64,000 nt of DNA, taken from contig NZ_JAZIBG010000036.1 in NCBI RefSeq assembly GCF_036621135.1, forward strand, positions 310,001 through 374,000. The letters are read 5' to 3'. Numbering within the stretch: position 1 is the stretch's first letter; each line of letters begins with the position of its first letter. Below are positions 17,929-25,942 of this stretch, in pieces. The position numbers and the translations under genes were made by a program. The notes under the pieces are model-generated. The model made no database searches. It saw only the letters and a program-made list of their open reading frames with translations, and was not told the DNA's origin. The DNA is from Aquincola agrisoli. Its GTDB lineage: Bacteria; Pseudomonadota; Gammaproteobacteria; Burkholderiales; Burkholderiaceae_C.

Positions 17929-18917
17929 GCGGCGGCCTGTTCGGCGACGCCGGCGGCCTGGCCGCGGCCGAGGTGCCGGCGGAGCTCCATGCGCTGGCGA
18001 GCGACCTCGACCGCCGCTTCCGAGGCCGGCTGCACCTGGGCACCTCCTCCTGGAGCTTCCCCGGCTGGAACGGCCTGGTCTGGGGCCGGGCCTACGGCGA
18101 ATCCACGCTCGCCAAGCGCGGCCTGACCGCCTATGCCCGCCATCCACTGCTGCGCACCGTCAGCCTCGACCGGGCTTTCTACCGGCCGCTCGAGGCGGCC
18201 GCCTATACGGGGTTCGCGGCGCAAGTGCCCGAGGGCTTCCGCTTCATCGTGAAGGCCCCCGCGCTGGTGACCGACGCGACCGTGCGCGATCCTGCCAACG
18301 GCAAAGCGTTGCGGGCCAATCCGCTGTTCCTCGATCCGCGGGTGGCACTCGCCGAGGCGGTGACGCCCGCCGTGCAGGGCCTGGGACCGGCCTTCGGCGT
18401 GCTGGTGTTCCAGCTCTCGCCGTTGCCGCTCGAATGGCTGGCCGACGAGGCTGCCTTCCATGCCCGGCTCGATGCGTTGTGGCGGGCCGTGGTGCCTGCC
18501 CTGCCCGCCTCGGCGCGGGCCGCGCTCGAAGTGCGCGACCCCGAGCTGCTGACACCGGCACTGGCCAAGCTGCTCCAGCGGCATGGCGTGCGCTACTGCG
18601 CAGGGCTGCACGATCGCATGCCGCCGGTGTCGACGCAGCTGCCGATGCTGCGGGCGATGTGGCCGGGCGACCTGGTGTGCCGCTGGAACCTGCAGCGCGG
18701 CCTGCGCTATGCGCAGGCCAAGGGGCTGTGGGAGCCGTTCGACCGCATCCAGGCCCCCGACCTGCCGACGCGCGAGGCGCTCGCCCGCGTGATCGCCGGG
18801 ACGCTGGCCGCCGGCTTCGATGCCTACGTCGGCATCAACAACAAGGCCGAAGGCTCGGCGCCGTGCTCGGTGATCGAGCTGGCGCGCGAGGTCCTGCGGC
18901 AGGCCCCGGCTGATTAG
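17925..18917 (+). CDS. DUF72 family protein
   Basis: A 330-aa protein of the DUF72 (YecE-like) TIM-barrel family, whose biochemical role is not established. Hallmarks are GTSSWSFPGWNGLVW near residue 40, a run of aromatic and acidic residues (VSLDRAFYRPL), the FRFIVKAPALVTD strand and the terminal VGINNKAEGSAPCSVIELA. It is somewhat longer than the usual 240-300 aa. A GTG start at 17925 overlaps the TetR stop; no ATG nearby gives the full domain. Its stop codon overlaps that of the convergent sodB gene, leaving no intergenic DNA. Co-translation with the efflux repressor may be accidental. Confidence 0.85.
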   Translation: MSGGLFGDAGGLAAAEVPAELHALASDLDRRFRGRLHLGTSSWSFPGWNGLVWGRAYGESTLAKRGLTAYARHPLLRTVSLDRAFYRPLEAAAYTGFAAQVPEGFRFIVKAPALVTDATVRDPANGKALRANPLFLDPRVALAEAVTPAVQGLGPAFGVLVFQLSPLPLEWLADEAAFHARLDALWRAVVPALPASARAALEVRDPELLTPALAKLLQRHGVRYCAGLHDRMPPVSTQLPMLRAMWPGDLVCRWNLQRGLRYAQAKGLWEPFDRIQAPDLPTREALARVIAGTLAAGFDAYVGINNKAEGSAPCSVIELAREVLRQAPAD

Positions 18918-19495
18918 CCGAAGTTCTTCTCGGCGAACGACCAGTTCACCAGCTTGTCGAGGAAGGTCTCGACGAACTTCGGGCGCAGGTTGCGGTAGTC
19001 GATGTAGTACGCGTGCTCCCACACGTCGACCGTCAGCAGCGCGGTGTCGGCGGTGGTCAGCGGGGTGCCGGCGGCGCCGGTGTTCACGATGTCGACCGAG
19101 CCGTCGGGCTTCTTCACCAGCCAGGTCCAGCCCGAGCCGAAGTTGCCGACCGCGCTCTTGACGAACGCTTCCTTGAACGCGGCGTAGGAGCCCCACTTGG
19201 CGTTGATCGCCGCGGCCAGCGCGCCCGACGGCTCACCGCCGCCCTGCGGCTTCATGCAGTTCCAGAAGAAGGTGTGGTTCCAGATCTGGGCCGAGTTGTT
19301 GTAGATGCCGCCGGAGGATTTCTTGATGATGTCCTCGAGCGACATGTTCTCGAACTCGGTGCCCTTCTGCAGGTTGTTGAGGTTCACCACGTAGGCGTTG
19401 TGATGCTTGCCGTGGTGGTACTCGAGCGTCTCTTGGCTGTAGTGCGGCGCCAGCGCGTCGATCGCGTAAGGCAGGGGGGGCAGCACGTGTTCCAT
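18914..19495 (-). CDS. sodB: Superoxide dismutase, iron type
   Basis: A 193-aa cytoplasmic Fe/Mn superoxide dismutase, typical length. It converts superoxide to hydrogen peroxide and oxygen. All four metal ligands are in canonical places: His27 (EYHHGKHHNAYV), His74 (AQIWNHTFFW), Asp157 and His161 (DVWEHAYYIDYRN). The Gln before IWNHTFFW and the GSGWTWLV segment favour the Fe form. The ATG at 19495 (MEHVLPPLPY) has a GAGGA Shine-Dalgarno 7 nt upstream. A longer in-frame reading exists but adds non-conserved residues. It is transcribed singly and convergent with DUF72; the two stop codons share two bases. Confidence 0.95.
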   Translation of the reverse strand: MEHVLPPLPYAIDALAPHYSQETLEYHHGKHHNAYVVNLNNLQKGTEFENMSLEDIIKKSSGGIYNNSAQIWNHTFFWNCMKPQGGGEPSGALAAAINAKWGSYAAFKEAFVKSAVGNFGSGWTWLVKKPDGSVDIVNTGAAGTPLTTADTALLTVDVWEHAYYIDYRNLRPKFVETFLDKLVNWSFAEKNFG

Positions 19496-19598
19496 GAAGA
19501 TGTCCTCGTTGTTGAGCCGGCTCGTGCCGACGGGTTGAGCTAGTGGCGGCGCATTGTAGGCAGCGCCCCGCCGCGCAGGCCGCGGCCAGGTGCCATGG

Positions 19599-20909
19599 TC
19601 ACACGAGCGAGTCGGGAGATGCGGGCTGCACCGCTTCGACGACCGCCTGGGCGCTGCCGTCGCGCCATACCGCGGCAATCCGCGCGCCCGGCGCCAGCGT
19701 GGCGGCCGAGACGATCGCGCGGCCGTCCTCGCCCGTCACCCAGGCGTAGCCGCGCTGCAGCACACGCCGGGGATCGAGCGCGGTGAGCCGGGCCGAGAGC
19801 GTCTGCAAGCGCGTGTCGGCCGAGGCGAGCCGCACCGCCTGGGCCCGCTGCAGCCGGGCCTGCAGCTGCTCCTGCGACTGCACCGCCCGCTGCAGCCACT
19901 GCCGCAGCGCCTGCTGCCGGCGTGCGTCGAGCAGTTCGAGGCGCTGCGCGTGCCGCGCCAGGGCCTGGGCCGGCCGCGCCAGCTGCATCGCACGGCGGTC
20001 GAGGTGCTGGGCCTGGCTGTCGAGCCGGCGGTGCACCAGCGTGCGCAGACGGTGCGCGATCGCCTCGAGCTGCGCCAGCGACTCGGCCTGCGCAGGCGCG
20101 ACGAGCTCCGCCGCCGCCGTCGGCGTGGGGGCCCGCAGGTCGGCCGCGAAATCCGCGAGCGTCACGTCGGTCTCGTGCCCGACGCCGCACACCAGCGGGA
20201 TCGGCGAGGCCGCCACCGCCCGCACGACCTGCTCGTCGTTGAAGGCCCACAGGTCCTCCAGCGAGCCGCCGCCGCGCGCCAGGATCAGCGTGTCGACCTC
20301 CGCGCGCTGCGCGGCCCGGCCCAGCGCCGCCACCAGCGCGGCCGGCGCCTCGGCGCCCTGCACCAGGCTCGGGTACACCACCACCTCGACGTGCGGCGCG
20401 CGCCGCGCCAGCGCCGTCAGCACGTCGTGCAGCGCCGCGGCCCCCAGCGAGGTGACCACGCCCACGCGCCGCGGGAAGCGCGGCAGCCGCCGCTTGCGCG
20501 CCGGGTCGAACAGGCCCAGCGCTTCCAGCCGTGCCTTCAGCCGCAGGAACTGCTCGTACAGCGAACCCGCACCCACCGACTGCATCGCCTCGACGACGAG
20601 CTGCAGCTCGCCGCGTGCCTCGTACACCGCCATGCGGCCGCGCAGCTCCACCTCCTGCCCGTCGCGCGGCGTGAAGTCGACCATCGCCGCGACGCGGCGG
20701 AACATCGCGCAGCGCAGCGCACCCGCGGCGCCGTCGGCGTCCTTCAGCGTGAAGTAGCAGTGCCCGCTCGGCGCGCGGGTGAAGCCCGACAGCTCTCCCC
20801 GCACCGACACCGCGCCGAAACGCGCCGCGAGCGCATCGCCCGCCGCCAGCAGCAGCGCGGCCACGCCCCAGACCTGCCGCGCCGGCGCGGCCCGCGCGGG
20901 CGTGTTCAT
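19599..20909 (-). CDS. xseA: Exodeoxyribonuclease VII large subunit
   Basis: A 436-aa XseA. With XseB it degrades single-stranded DNA to oligonucleotides in repair. The N-terminal OB-fold spans about residues 10-110 (FGAVSVRGELSGFTRAPSGHCYFTLKD). The catalytic domain carries the family blocks FPRRVGVVTSLGAAALHDVL, LILARGGGSLEDLWAFNDE and CGVGHETDVTLADFAADLRAPTPTAAAEL. A long coiled-coil region follows (about residues 265-370), and the C-terminal RGYAWVTGEDGR segment is typical. It ends 103 nt upstream of the sodB start on the same strand. xseB is not in the window, which is normal. Confidence 0.95.
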   Translation of the reverse strand: MNTPARAAPARQVWGVAALLLAAGDALAARFGAVSVRGELSGFTRAPSGHCYFTLKDADGAAGALRCAMFRRVAAMVDFTPRDGQEVELRGRMAVYEARGELQLVVEAMQSVGAGSLYEQFLRLKARLEALGLFDPARKRRLPRFPRRVGVVTSLGAAALHDVLTALARRAPHVEVVVYPSLVQGAEAPAALVAALGRAAQRAEVDTLILARGGGSLEDLWAFNDEQVVRAVAASPIPLVCGVGHETDVTLADFAADLRAPTPTAAAELVAPAQAESLAQLEAIAHRLRTLVHRRLDSQAQHLDRRAMQLARPAQALARHAQRLELLDARRQQALRQWLQRAVQSQEQLQARLQRAQAVRLASADTRLQTLSARLTALDPRRVLQRGYAWVTGEDGRAIVSAATLAPGARIAAVWRDGSAQAVVEAVQPASPDSLV

Positions 20910-21294
20910 CCGGCAAACGCCCGATCGGCGAGGCCCGAGAACTCCACAACCGCGCCAATGCTGGGCTCGCGGGCCGGTGCACTGGTCACCGTGCTGACAT
21001 CTTCAGTTAAGTTATTGATTTTCAATGGAATTTTCGTGCTCAAAACTGCAGCAAACTGTGCCGGGCCCAGTGTTTTTGCGCCTTGGCGGGCCGCGGCCTC
21101 CAGTTGCCCACAAAGTTATCCACAGCGTTCGTGGATTGAAGGCTTGTCAAGTCCGGCACCCCAAGAACAGGGGGTGCGCCGGTCGGGTTTCGCACGGCAC
21201 GCGGGTGTCCGGGACGCCCCGCAGGCATGGCCCATAATCCCGCCTCGCTTCACGGCCGGCCCCTGCGGAACCGGCGTCAATCCCCTGGAAGACA
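20910..21294. other. 385-bp intergenic region between divergent xseA and exbB
   Basis: No credible gene. It contains an AT-rich patch at about 21000-21060, a single perfect DnaA-box nonamer TTATCCACA at 21116-21124, and a 7-bp hairpin GCACCCC / GGGGTGC (21156-21162 and 21171-21177, 8-nt loop). A CATAAT hexamer at 21233-21238 is a plausible -10 for exbB, about 57 bp before its GTG; no good -35 was seen at the right spacing. One DnaA box is not an origin. Confidence 0.5.
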
Positions 21295-21924
21295 GTGATT
21301 TCGATCATACAAGCCGCAGGTTGGCCAATCTGGCCGCTGATCGCCTGTTCCGTGGTGGCGCTGGCCCTGGTCATCGAGCGCATCGCCAGCCTGCGGCCGC
21401 TGCGCGTCGCGCCCCCCCGCCTGCTCGACGAGGTGCTCACCCTCACCCGCTCCAACCTGCCGGGGCATGACGTGGTGAACAAGCTCGCCGCGAATTCCGC
21501 GCTGGGGCAGGTGCTGGCAGCGGGCCTGCGCAGCGTGATCGCCGAGCCGCGCATCACCGAGGAAGCGCTGCGCCAGTCGCTGGAGAATGCCGGCCGCGTG
21601 GTGCTGCACCGGCTGGAGCGCTACCTGAACACGCTCGGCACCATCGCCACCGCCGCGCCGCTGCTCGGCCTGCTGGGCACCGTGGTGGGCATGATCGAGA
21701 TCTTCGGGGCGCAGGCGCCCGGCGCCGGCAACCCGGTGCAGATGGCGCATGGCATCTCGATCGCGCTCTACAACACCGCGTTCGGCCTGATCGTCGCGAT
21801 CCCCTCGCTGATGTTCTACCGGTACTTCCGCGGCCGCATCGACGAATACGCGATCGACCTCGAGCAGGCGGCCGAGCGCCTGGTGCCGCACCTGATGCGG
21901 TTCGCGGTGCGCAGCCCCGCATGA
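21295..21924 (+). CDS. exbB: ExbB/TolQ-family proton channel protein
   Basis: A 209-aa inner-membrane protein. It has three transmembrane helices: about residues 10-28 (WPIWPLIACSVVALALVIERI), 113-135 (IATAAPLLGLLGTVVGMIEIF) and 155-175 (IALYNTAFGLIVAIPSLMFY). The GLLGTVVGM motif is the MotA/TolQ/ExbB signature. Together with ExbD it uses proton motive force to energise TonB. The start is a GTG at 21295 with GGAAG upstream. It overlaps exbD by 4 nt. No tonB gene follows, so TonB must be encoded elsewhere. The TonB-dependent receptor at 25943-28702 is one possible client. Confidence 0.9.
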   Translation: MISIIQAAGWPIWPLIACSVVALALVIERIASLRPLRVAPPRLLDEVLTLTRSNLPGHDVVNKLAANSALGQVLAAGLRSVIAEPRITEEALRQSLENAGRVVLHRLERYLNTLGTIATAAPLLGLLGTVVGMIEIFGAQAPGAGNPVQMAHGISIALYNTAFGLIVAIPSLMFYRYFRGRIDEYAIDLEQAAERLVPHLMRFAVRSPA

Positions 21925-22370
21925 ACTTCCGCCGCGCCCGCCGCGAGGAACCGGAGATCAACCTGATCCCGTTCATCGACGTGCTGCTCGTGGTGCTGAT
22001 CTTCCTGATGCTGTCGACCACGTACTCGAAGTTCACCGAGCTGCAGGTCTCGCTGCCGGTGGCGCAGGCCGAGCCGCTGCGCGACCGGCCCCGGGAGATC
22101 GTCGTCACCGTCGCGGCGGACGGGCGGTACGCGCTCGACGGCCAGGCCCTCGACGGACGCAGCGTCGACCTGCTCGCCGCCGCCATGGCCGCGGCCGCCG
22201 GCACCGCCGCGGGCGGGCCCGACGGCGGTCCGTCCGTGGTCGTCTCGGCAGACGCGACCGCGGCACACCAGGCCGTGATCAACGTGCTCGACGCGGCGCG
22301 GCGCGCCGGCCTGACACGCGTGACCTTCGCGACCCAGGCCGGGACCGACACCGCAGCGCCCGGCCGCTGA
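21921..22370 (+). CDS. exbD: ExbD/TolR-family biopolymer transport protein
   Basis: A 149-aa protein with a short cytoplasmic N-terminus, one transmembrane helix (about residues 15-37) and a periplasmic domain. The helix carries the essential Asp in INLIPFIDVLLVVLIFLM, the proton-binding residue of ExbD/TolR. It forms the ExbB-ExbD motor with the overlapping upstream gene. The periplasmic domain ends with an Ala/Gly-rich insertion (AAAMAAAAGTAAGG) and the RAGLTRVTFAT segment. It is followed after 11 nt by lpxK; the exbB-exbD-lpxK order is common in betaproteobacteria. Confidence 0.92.
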   Translation: MNFRRARREEPEINLIPFIDVLLVVLIFLMLSTTYSKFTELQVSLPVAQAEPLRDRPREIVVTVAADGRYALDGQALDGRSVDLLAAAMAAAAGTAAGGPDGGPSVVVSADATAAHQAVINVLDAARRAGLTRVTFATQAGTDTAAPGR

Positions 22371-22381
22371 GACGGCGCCCC

Positions 22382-23410
22382 ATGGCCGCAGCCCCGTCCT
22401 CGCGCATCGCCGCCTGGGTGCAGCGCCAGTGGTGGCGCCGGCCGCCCACGGCGGGCGCGCGGCTGATGCAGCCGCTGTCGTGGCTCTACGCCACCCTGGC
22501 CGCGTGGCACCGCCAACACACGCCGGCAGGCCCCGCGCCCGGCGTGCCGGTGGTCGTCGTCGGCAACCTGATCGCCGGCGGCGCGGGCAAGACGCCGACC
22601 GTCATCGCCCTCGTGCGCCTGCTGCGCGACGCGGGTTGGACACCGGGCGTGATCTCGCGCGGCTACGGCCGCCAGGCGGCCGGCACGGCCCCGGTGCGCG
22701 CCGACCGGCCGGCGGCGGAGACCGGCGACGAGCCGCTGCTGATCCACCTGCGCACCGGCGCGCCGGTCTGGGTGGGGCGCGACCGCGTCGCCGCGCTGCA
22801 GGCCTTGCGCCAGGCCCATCCGCAGGTCGACATCGTGGTGTCCGACGACGGGCTGCAGCACCACCGGCTGCCCCGTGATGCGCAGGTGATCGTGTTCGAC
22901 GAACGCGGCGCCGGCAATGGCCTGCTGCTGCCCGCCGGGCCGCTGCGCGAACCCCTGCCCGGCGAGGTGCCGCCGCGCTCGCTGGTGCTCTACAACGCGG
23001 CCGCCGCGAGCACGCCGCTGCCGGGCTGGACCGCGCAGCGCCGGCTGGCGGGGGCCACGGCGCTGGCGGACTGGTGGGCAGGTGCGCCGGCGCAGCCCTG
23101 GTCGGCGTTGCTGGGCCGGCCCGTGCTGGCAACGGCCGGGATCGCGGCGCCGGAGCGCTTTTTCACGATGCTGGAGCGGGAGGGCCTGTCGATCCGGCGC
23201 CTGCCCCTGCCCGACCACCACGGCTTCGCCGAACTCCCGTGGCCCCCCGGCACGGCCGATGTCGTCCTCACCGAAAAGGACGCGGTGAAGCTGCGCCCCG
23301 AGCGCCTCGCGGGCGCCCCGCGCGTGTGGGTCGCCACGCTAGACTTCGAGCCCCCGCCCGGCTTCGCCGCGGCCCTTTCCGCCCTGCTCCCCCCGCCCCC
23401 CACGCCATGA
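22382..23410 (+). CDS. lpxK: Tetraacyldisaccharide 4'-kinase LpxK
   Basis: A 342-aa membrane-associated kinase that phosphorylates the 4' position of the lipid A disaccharide precursor to form lipid IVA. The P-loop GNLIAGGAGKTPT lies near residues 61-73, followed by SRGYGR and the catalytic/metal block DIVVSDDGLQHHRL. The N-terminal hydrophobic helix (LSWLYATLAAWH) inserts in the inner membrane. ATG start at 22382, 11 nt after exbD. It overlaps the next small gene by 4 nt. It belongs to the lipid A/Kdo segment of this operon, with kdsB two genes downstream. Confidence 0.93.
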   Translation: MAAAPSSRIAAWVQRQWWRRPPTAGARLMQPLSWLYATLAAWHRQHTPAGPAPGVPVVVVGNLIAGGAGKTPTVIALVRLLRDAGWTPGVISRGYGRQAAGTAPVRADRPAAETGDEPLLIHLRTGAPVWVGRDRVAALQALRQAHPQVDIVVSDDGLQHHRLPRDAQVIVFDERGAGNGLLLPAGPLREPLPGEVPPRSLVLYNAAAASTPLPGWTAQRRLAGATALADWWAGAPAQPWSALLGRPVLATAGIAAPERFFTMLEREGLSIRRLPLPDHHGFAELPWPPGTADVVLTEKDAVKLRPERLAGAPRVWVATLDFEPPPGFAAALSALLPPPPTP

Positions 23411-23589
23411 CGCTCGACCACCGCCTGATCGACCTGCTGGTCTGCCCCGTCTGCAAGGGCCCGCTCGAAATGCTGCGCGACGAAGCGGGCCAGCCCGTCG
23501 AGCTCGCCTGCCGCGCGGACCGGCTGGCCTTCCCGGTGCGCGACGGCCTGCCGGTGATGCTCGAAGGCGAGGCGCGGAGCCTCGAATGA
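23407..23589 (+). CDS. Trm112-like zinc-ribbon small protein (UPF0434/YcaR family)
   Basis: A 60-aa protein of the Trm112/YcaR family. It has the near-N-terminal CPVCKGPL cysteine pair, a third Cys at about residue 35 (VELACRADR) and the closing FPVRDGLPVMLEGEAR motif. The family typically sits between lpxK and kdsB, as here; a partner or chaperone role for a methyltransferase is suspected but not shown. Both ends overlap neighbours by 4 nt, so translation is coupled. The fourth zinc-ligand position is Asp (RAD), a common variation in this family. Confidence 0.9.
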   Translation: MTLDHRLIDLLVCPVCKGPLEMLRDEAGQPVELACRADRLAFPVRDGLPVMLEGEARSLE

Positions 23590-24341
23590 GCTTCTCGGTC
23601 CTGATCCCGGCGCGGCTGGCATCGACCCGCCTGCCGCGCAAGCCCCTGGCGGACATCCGCGGCGTGCCGATGGTCGTGCACGTGGCCCGGCGCGCCCTGC
23701 TGGCCGGCGCCGCCCAGGTGGTCGTCGCGGCGGACGATGCCGAGATCGTCGCGGCCTGCGAGGCGCACGGCATCCGCGCGCTGCTGACCCGCACTGACCA
23801 CGCCAGCGGCAGCGACAGGCTGGCCGAGGCCTGCGGGCTGCTGGGCCTCGACGGCGACGACATCGTCGTCAACGTGCAGGGCGACGAGCCGCTGATCGAC
23901 CCGGCGCTGGTCGTCGCCTGCGTCGCGCAGCTGCGCGCGCGCGGCGACTGCGTGATGAGCACGGCCGCGCACCCGATCGACACGCAGGCCGACTTCGCGA
24001 ACCCCAACGTCGTGAAGGTCGTGCTCGATGCGCAGTCGCGGGCGCTGTACTTCAGCCGCGCACCGCTGCCCTGGTGGCGCGACGGCAGCCAGCCGGGCAC
24101 GCCGGCGCTGCCCACGCCCGCGCCGCTGCGGCACGTCGGCCTGTACGCCTACCGTGCCGGCTTCCTGCGCCGCTTCCCCACGCTGCCGCCCTCGCCGCTC
24201 GAAGGCATCGAGGCGCTGGAGCAGCTGCGGGTGCTGTGGCATGGCGAACGCATCGCCGTGCACTGCAGCGACGCCTTGCCGGCGCCCGGCGTGGACACGC
24301 CGGAAGACCTCGAACGCGTGCGCGCGCTCGTCGGCCGCTAG
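23586..24341 (+). CDS. kdsB: 3-deoxy-manno-octulosonate cytidylyltransferase KdsB
   Basis: A 251-aa CMP-Kdo synthetase that activates Kdo with CTP for LPS inner-core assembly. The nucleotide-binding N-terminus reads FSVLIPARLASTRLPRKPLA, the hallmark of the family. Further blocks are ATDDAEI-like VAADDAEIVAAC, NVQGDEPLIDPAL and HVGLYAYRAGFLRRF, which lines the Kdo site. It overlaps the Trm112-like gene by 4 nt and ends the exbB-kdsB operon; adk follows after 111 nt and probably has its own promoter. Normal length. Confidence 0.95.
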   Translation: MSFSVLIPARLASTRLPRKPLADIRGVPMVVHVARRALLAGAAQVVVAADDAEIVAACEAHGIRALLTRTDHASGSDRLAEACGLLGLDGDDIVVNVQGDEPLIDPALVVACVAQLRARGDCVMSTAAHPIDTQADFANPNVVKVVLDAQSRALYFSRAPLPWWRDGSQPGTPALPTPAPLRHVGLYAYRAGFLRRFPTLPPSPLEGIEALEQLRVLWHGERIAVHCSDALPAPGVDTPEDLERVRALVGR

Positions 24342-24452
24342 GCCGCGCCGCGTCAGCTTCGCGCAGGGTGTGCGTGTTATCTTCCATCACTGAGGACCGA
24401 GGGTAGGAGACCAAGAACCCCGGCGACAGAACACTGCAACACGAGGACACCG

Positions 24453-25106
24453 ATGAGATTGATCCTGCTGGGGGCGCCGGGCGCCGGCAAAGGAACCCAG
24501 GCCACCTTCCTGTGCCAGAAGTACGGCATCCCGCAGGTCTCGACCGGCGACATGCTGCGCGCGGCCGTCAAGGCCGGCACGCCGCTCGGCATCGAAGCCA
24601 AGAAGGTGATGGACGCCGGCGGCCTCGTCAGCGACGACCTCATCATCGCCCTCGTGAAGGAGCGCATCCAGCAGCCCGACTGCGCCAACGGCTTCCTGTT
24701 CGACGGCTTTCCCCGCACCATCCCGCAGGCCGACGCGATGCGCGCCGCTGGCGTCAAGATCGACGCCGTGCTCGAGATCGACGTGCCGCACGAGGCCATC
24801 ATCGAGCGCATGAGCGGCCGCCGCACCCACCAGCCGTCGGGCCGCACGTACCACGTCAAGTACAACCCGCCCAAGGTCGAAGGCAAGGACGACGTGACCG
24901 GCGAAGACCTGGTCCAGCGCGACGACGACAAGGAAGAAACCGTCAAGAAGCGCCTCGACGTGTACCAGAGCCAGACCCGCCCGCTGGTCGACTACTACTC
25001 CCAGTGGGCCGCCACCGGCGATCCCCAGGCGCCGCGCTACCGCAAGATCAGCGGCACCGGCAGCGTCGACGAGATCACCGCCCGCGCGCTCCAGGCGCTG
25101 GGCTGA
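24453..25106 (+). CDS. adk: Adenylate kinase
   Basis: A 217-aa long-form adenylate kinase that interconverts ATP + AMP and 2 ADP in the cytoplasm. The P-loop GAPGAGKGTQA is at residues 7-17, the AMP-binding STGDMLRA at about 30, GFPRT at about 86-90, and the LID begins with RMSGRRTHQPSGRTYHV. The LID lacks the four-cysteine zinc site, as in proteobacteria. GAGGA lies upstream of the ATG. A strong intrinsic terminator follows at 25140-25160. Confidence 0.96.
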   Translation: MRLILLGAPGAGKGTQATFLCQKYGIPQVSTGDMLRAAVKAGTPLGIEAKKVMDAGGLVSDDLIIALVKERIQQPDCANGFLFDGFPRTIPQADAMRAAGVKIDAVLEIDVPHEAIIERMSGRRTHQPSGRTYHVKYNPPKVEGKDDVTGEDLVQRDDDKEETVKKRLDVYQSQTRPLVDYYSQWAATGDPQAPRYRKISGTGSVDEITARALQALG

Positions 25107-25139
25107 CGCCCGGCGCGCACGGCACGACGAGCACCGCAT

Positions 25140-25160
25140 GCCGCCCCTGGGCGGCTTTTT
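25140..25160 (+). terminator. Rho-independent terminator of adk
   Basis: A 6-bp perfect stem GCCGCC / GGCGGC around the tetraloop CCTG, directly followed by TTTTT (25156-25160). It is 33 nt after the adk stop and ends 17 nt before the next start codon, so it separates adk from the short-chain dehydrogenase, apart from readthrough. Confidence 0.85.
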
Positions 25161-25177
25161 ACTTTCAGGAGATCGAG

Positions 25178-25936
25178 ATGGAGATCGCGGGCAAGGTATT
25201 CATCGTCACCGGCGGCGCATCGGGCCTGGGCGAAGGCACGGCGCGCATGCTGTCGGCCCACGGCGCCAAGGTGGTCATCGCCGACCTGCAGGTCGACAAG
25301 GGCGAGGCGCTGGCCGCCGAGCTGGGCGGGGCCTTCGTCAAGTGCGACGTCAGCCAGGAGGCCGACGGCCAGGCCGTCGTGGCCCAGGCCGTCTCGCTGG
25401 GCAAGCTGATGGGCCTGGTCAACTGCGCCGGCATCGCGCCGGCCGCCAAGACGGTCGGCAAGGACGGCCCGCACGCGCTGGCCTTGTTCGCCAAGGTGAT
25501 CAACGTCAACCTGGTCGGCACCTTCAACATGATCCGCCTGGCAGCCGAGGCCATGAGCCGCAACGAGCCCGAGCCGACCGGCGAGCGTGGCGTGCTGATC
25601 AGCACCGCCAGCGTCGCCGCCTATGACGGCCAGATCGGGCAGGCGGCCTATTCCGCCAGCAAGGGCGGCGTGGTCGGCATGACGCTGCCCATCGCACGCG
25701 ACCTGGCGCGCAGCGGCATCCGCAACATGACGATCGCGCCGGGCATCTTCGGCACGCCGATGCTGTTCTCGATGCCGCAGGAGGTGCAGGACGCGCTCGC
25801 CGCCAGCGTGCCCTTCCCGTCGCGCCTGGGCACGCCGCAGGACTACGCCAAGCTCGTGCACCAGATCGTCACCAACGACATGCTCAACGGCGAGGTGATC
25901 CGCCTCGACGGCGCCATCCGCATGGCGCCGAAGTGA
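25178..25936 (+). CDS. Short-chain dehydrogenase, 3-hydroxyacyl-CoA dehydrogenase type-2-like
   Basis: A 252-aa Rossmann-fold oxidoreductase. The cofactor motif TGGASGLGEG lies at residues 11-20, an acidic residue after beta-2 (IADLQVDKG) suggests NAD preference, and the structural NCAGIAPA and catalytic Ser...YSASK triad follow. The overall pattern (IRNMTIAPGIFGTPML, LDGAIRMAPK at the C-terminus) resembles HSD17B10-like 3-hydroxy-2-methylbutyryl-CoA / 3-hydroxyacyl-CoA dehydrogenases of fatty acid and isoleucine breakdown. Isoleucine degradation yields propionyl-CoA, which the operon at the left edge could use. ATG at 25178 has an AGGAG site 6 nt upstream. It is convergent with the TonB receptor 6 nt away. 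Confidence 0.85.
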   Translation: MEIAGKVFIVTGGASGLGEGTARMLSAHGAKVVIADLQVDKGEALAAELGGAFVKCDVSQEADGQAVVAQAVSLGKLMGLVNCAGIAPAAKTVGKDGPHALALFAKVINVNLVGTFNMIRLAAEAMSRNEPEPTGERGVLISTASVAAYDGQIGQAAYSASKGGVVGMTLPIARDLARSGIRNMTIAPGIFGTPMLFSMPQEVQDALAASVPFPSRLGTPQDYAKLVHQIVTNDMLNGEVIRLDGAIRMAPK

Positions 25937-25942
25937 GCGCCG

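Noticed and set aside
21116..21124. DnaA box TTATCCACA as a possible replication origin
   Set aside because: Only one perfect nonamer is visible, with no dnaA, dnaN, gyrB, parAB or rep genes and no cluster of boxes. One site occurs often by chance or as a regulatory site.
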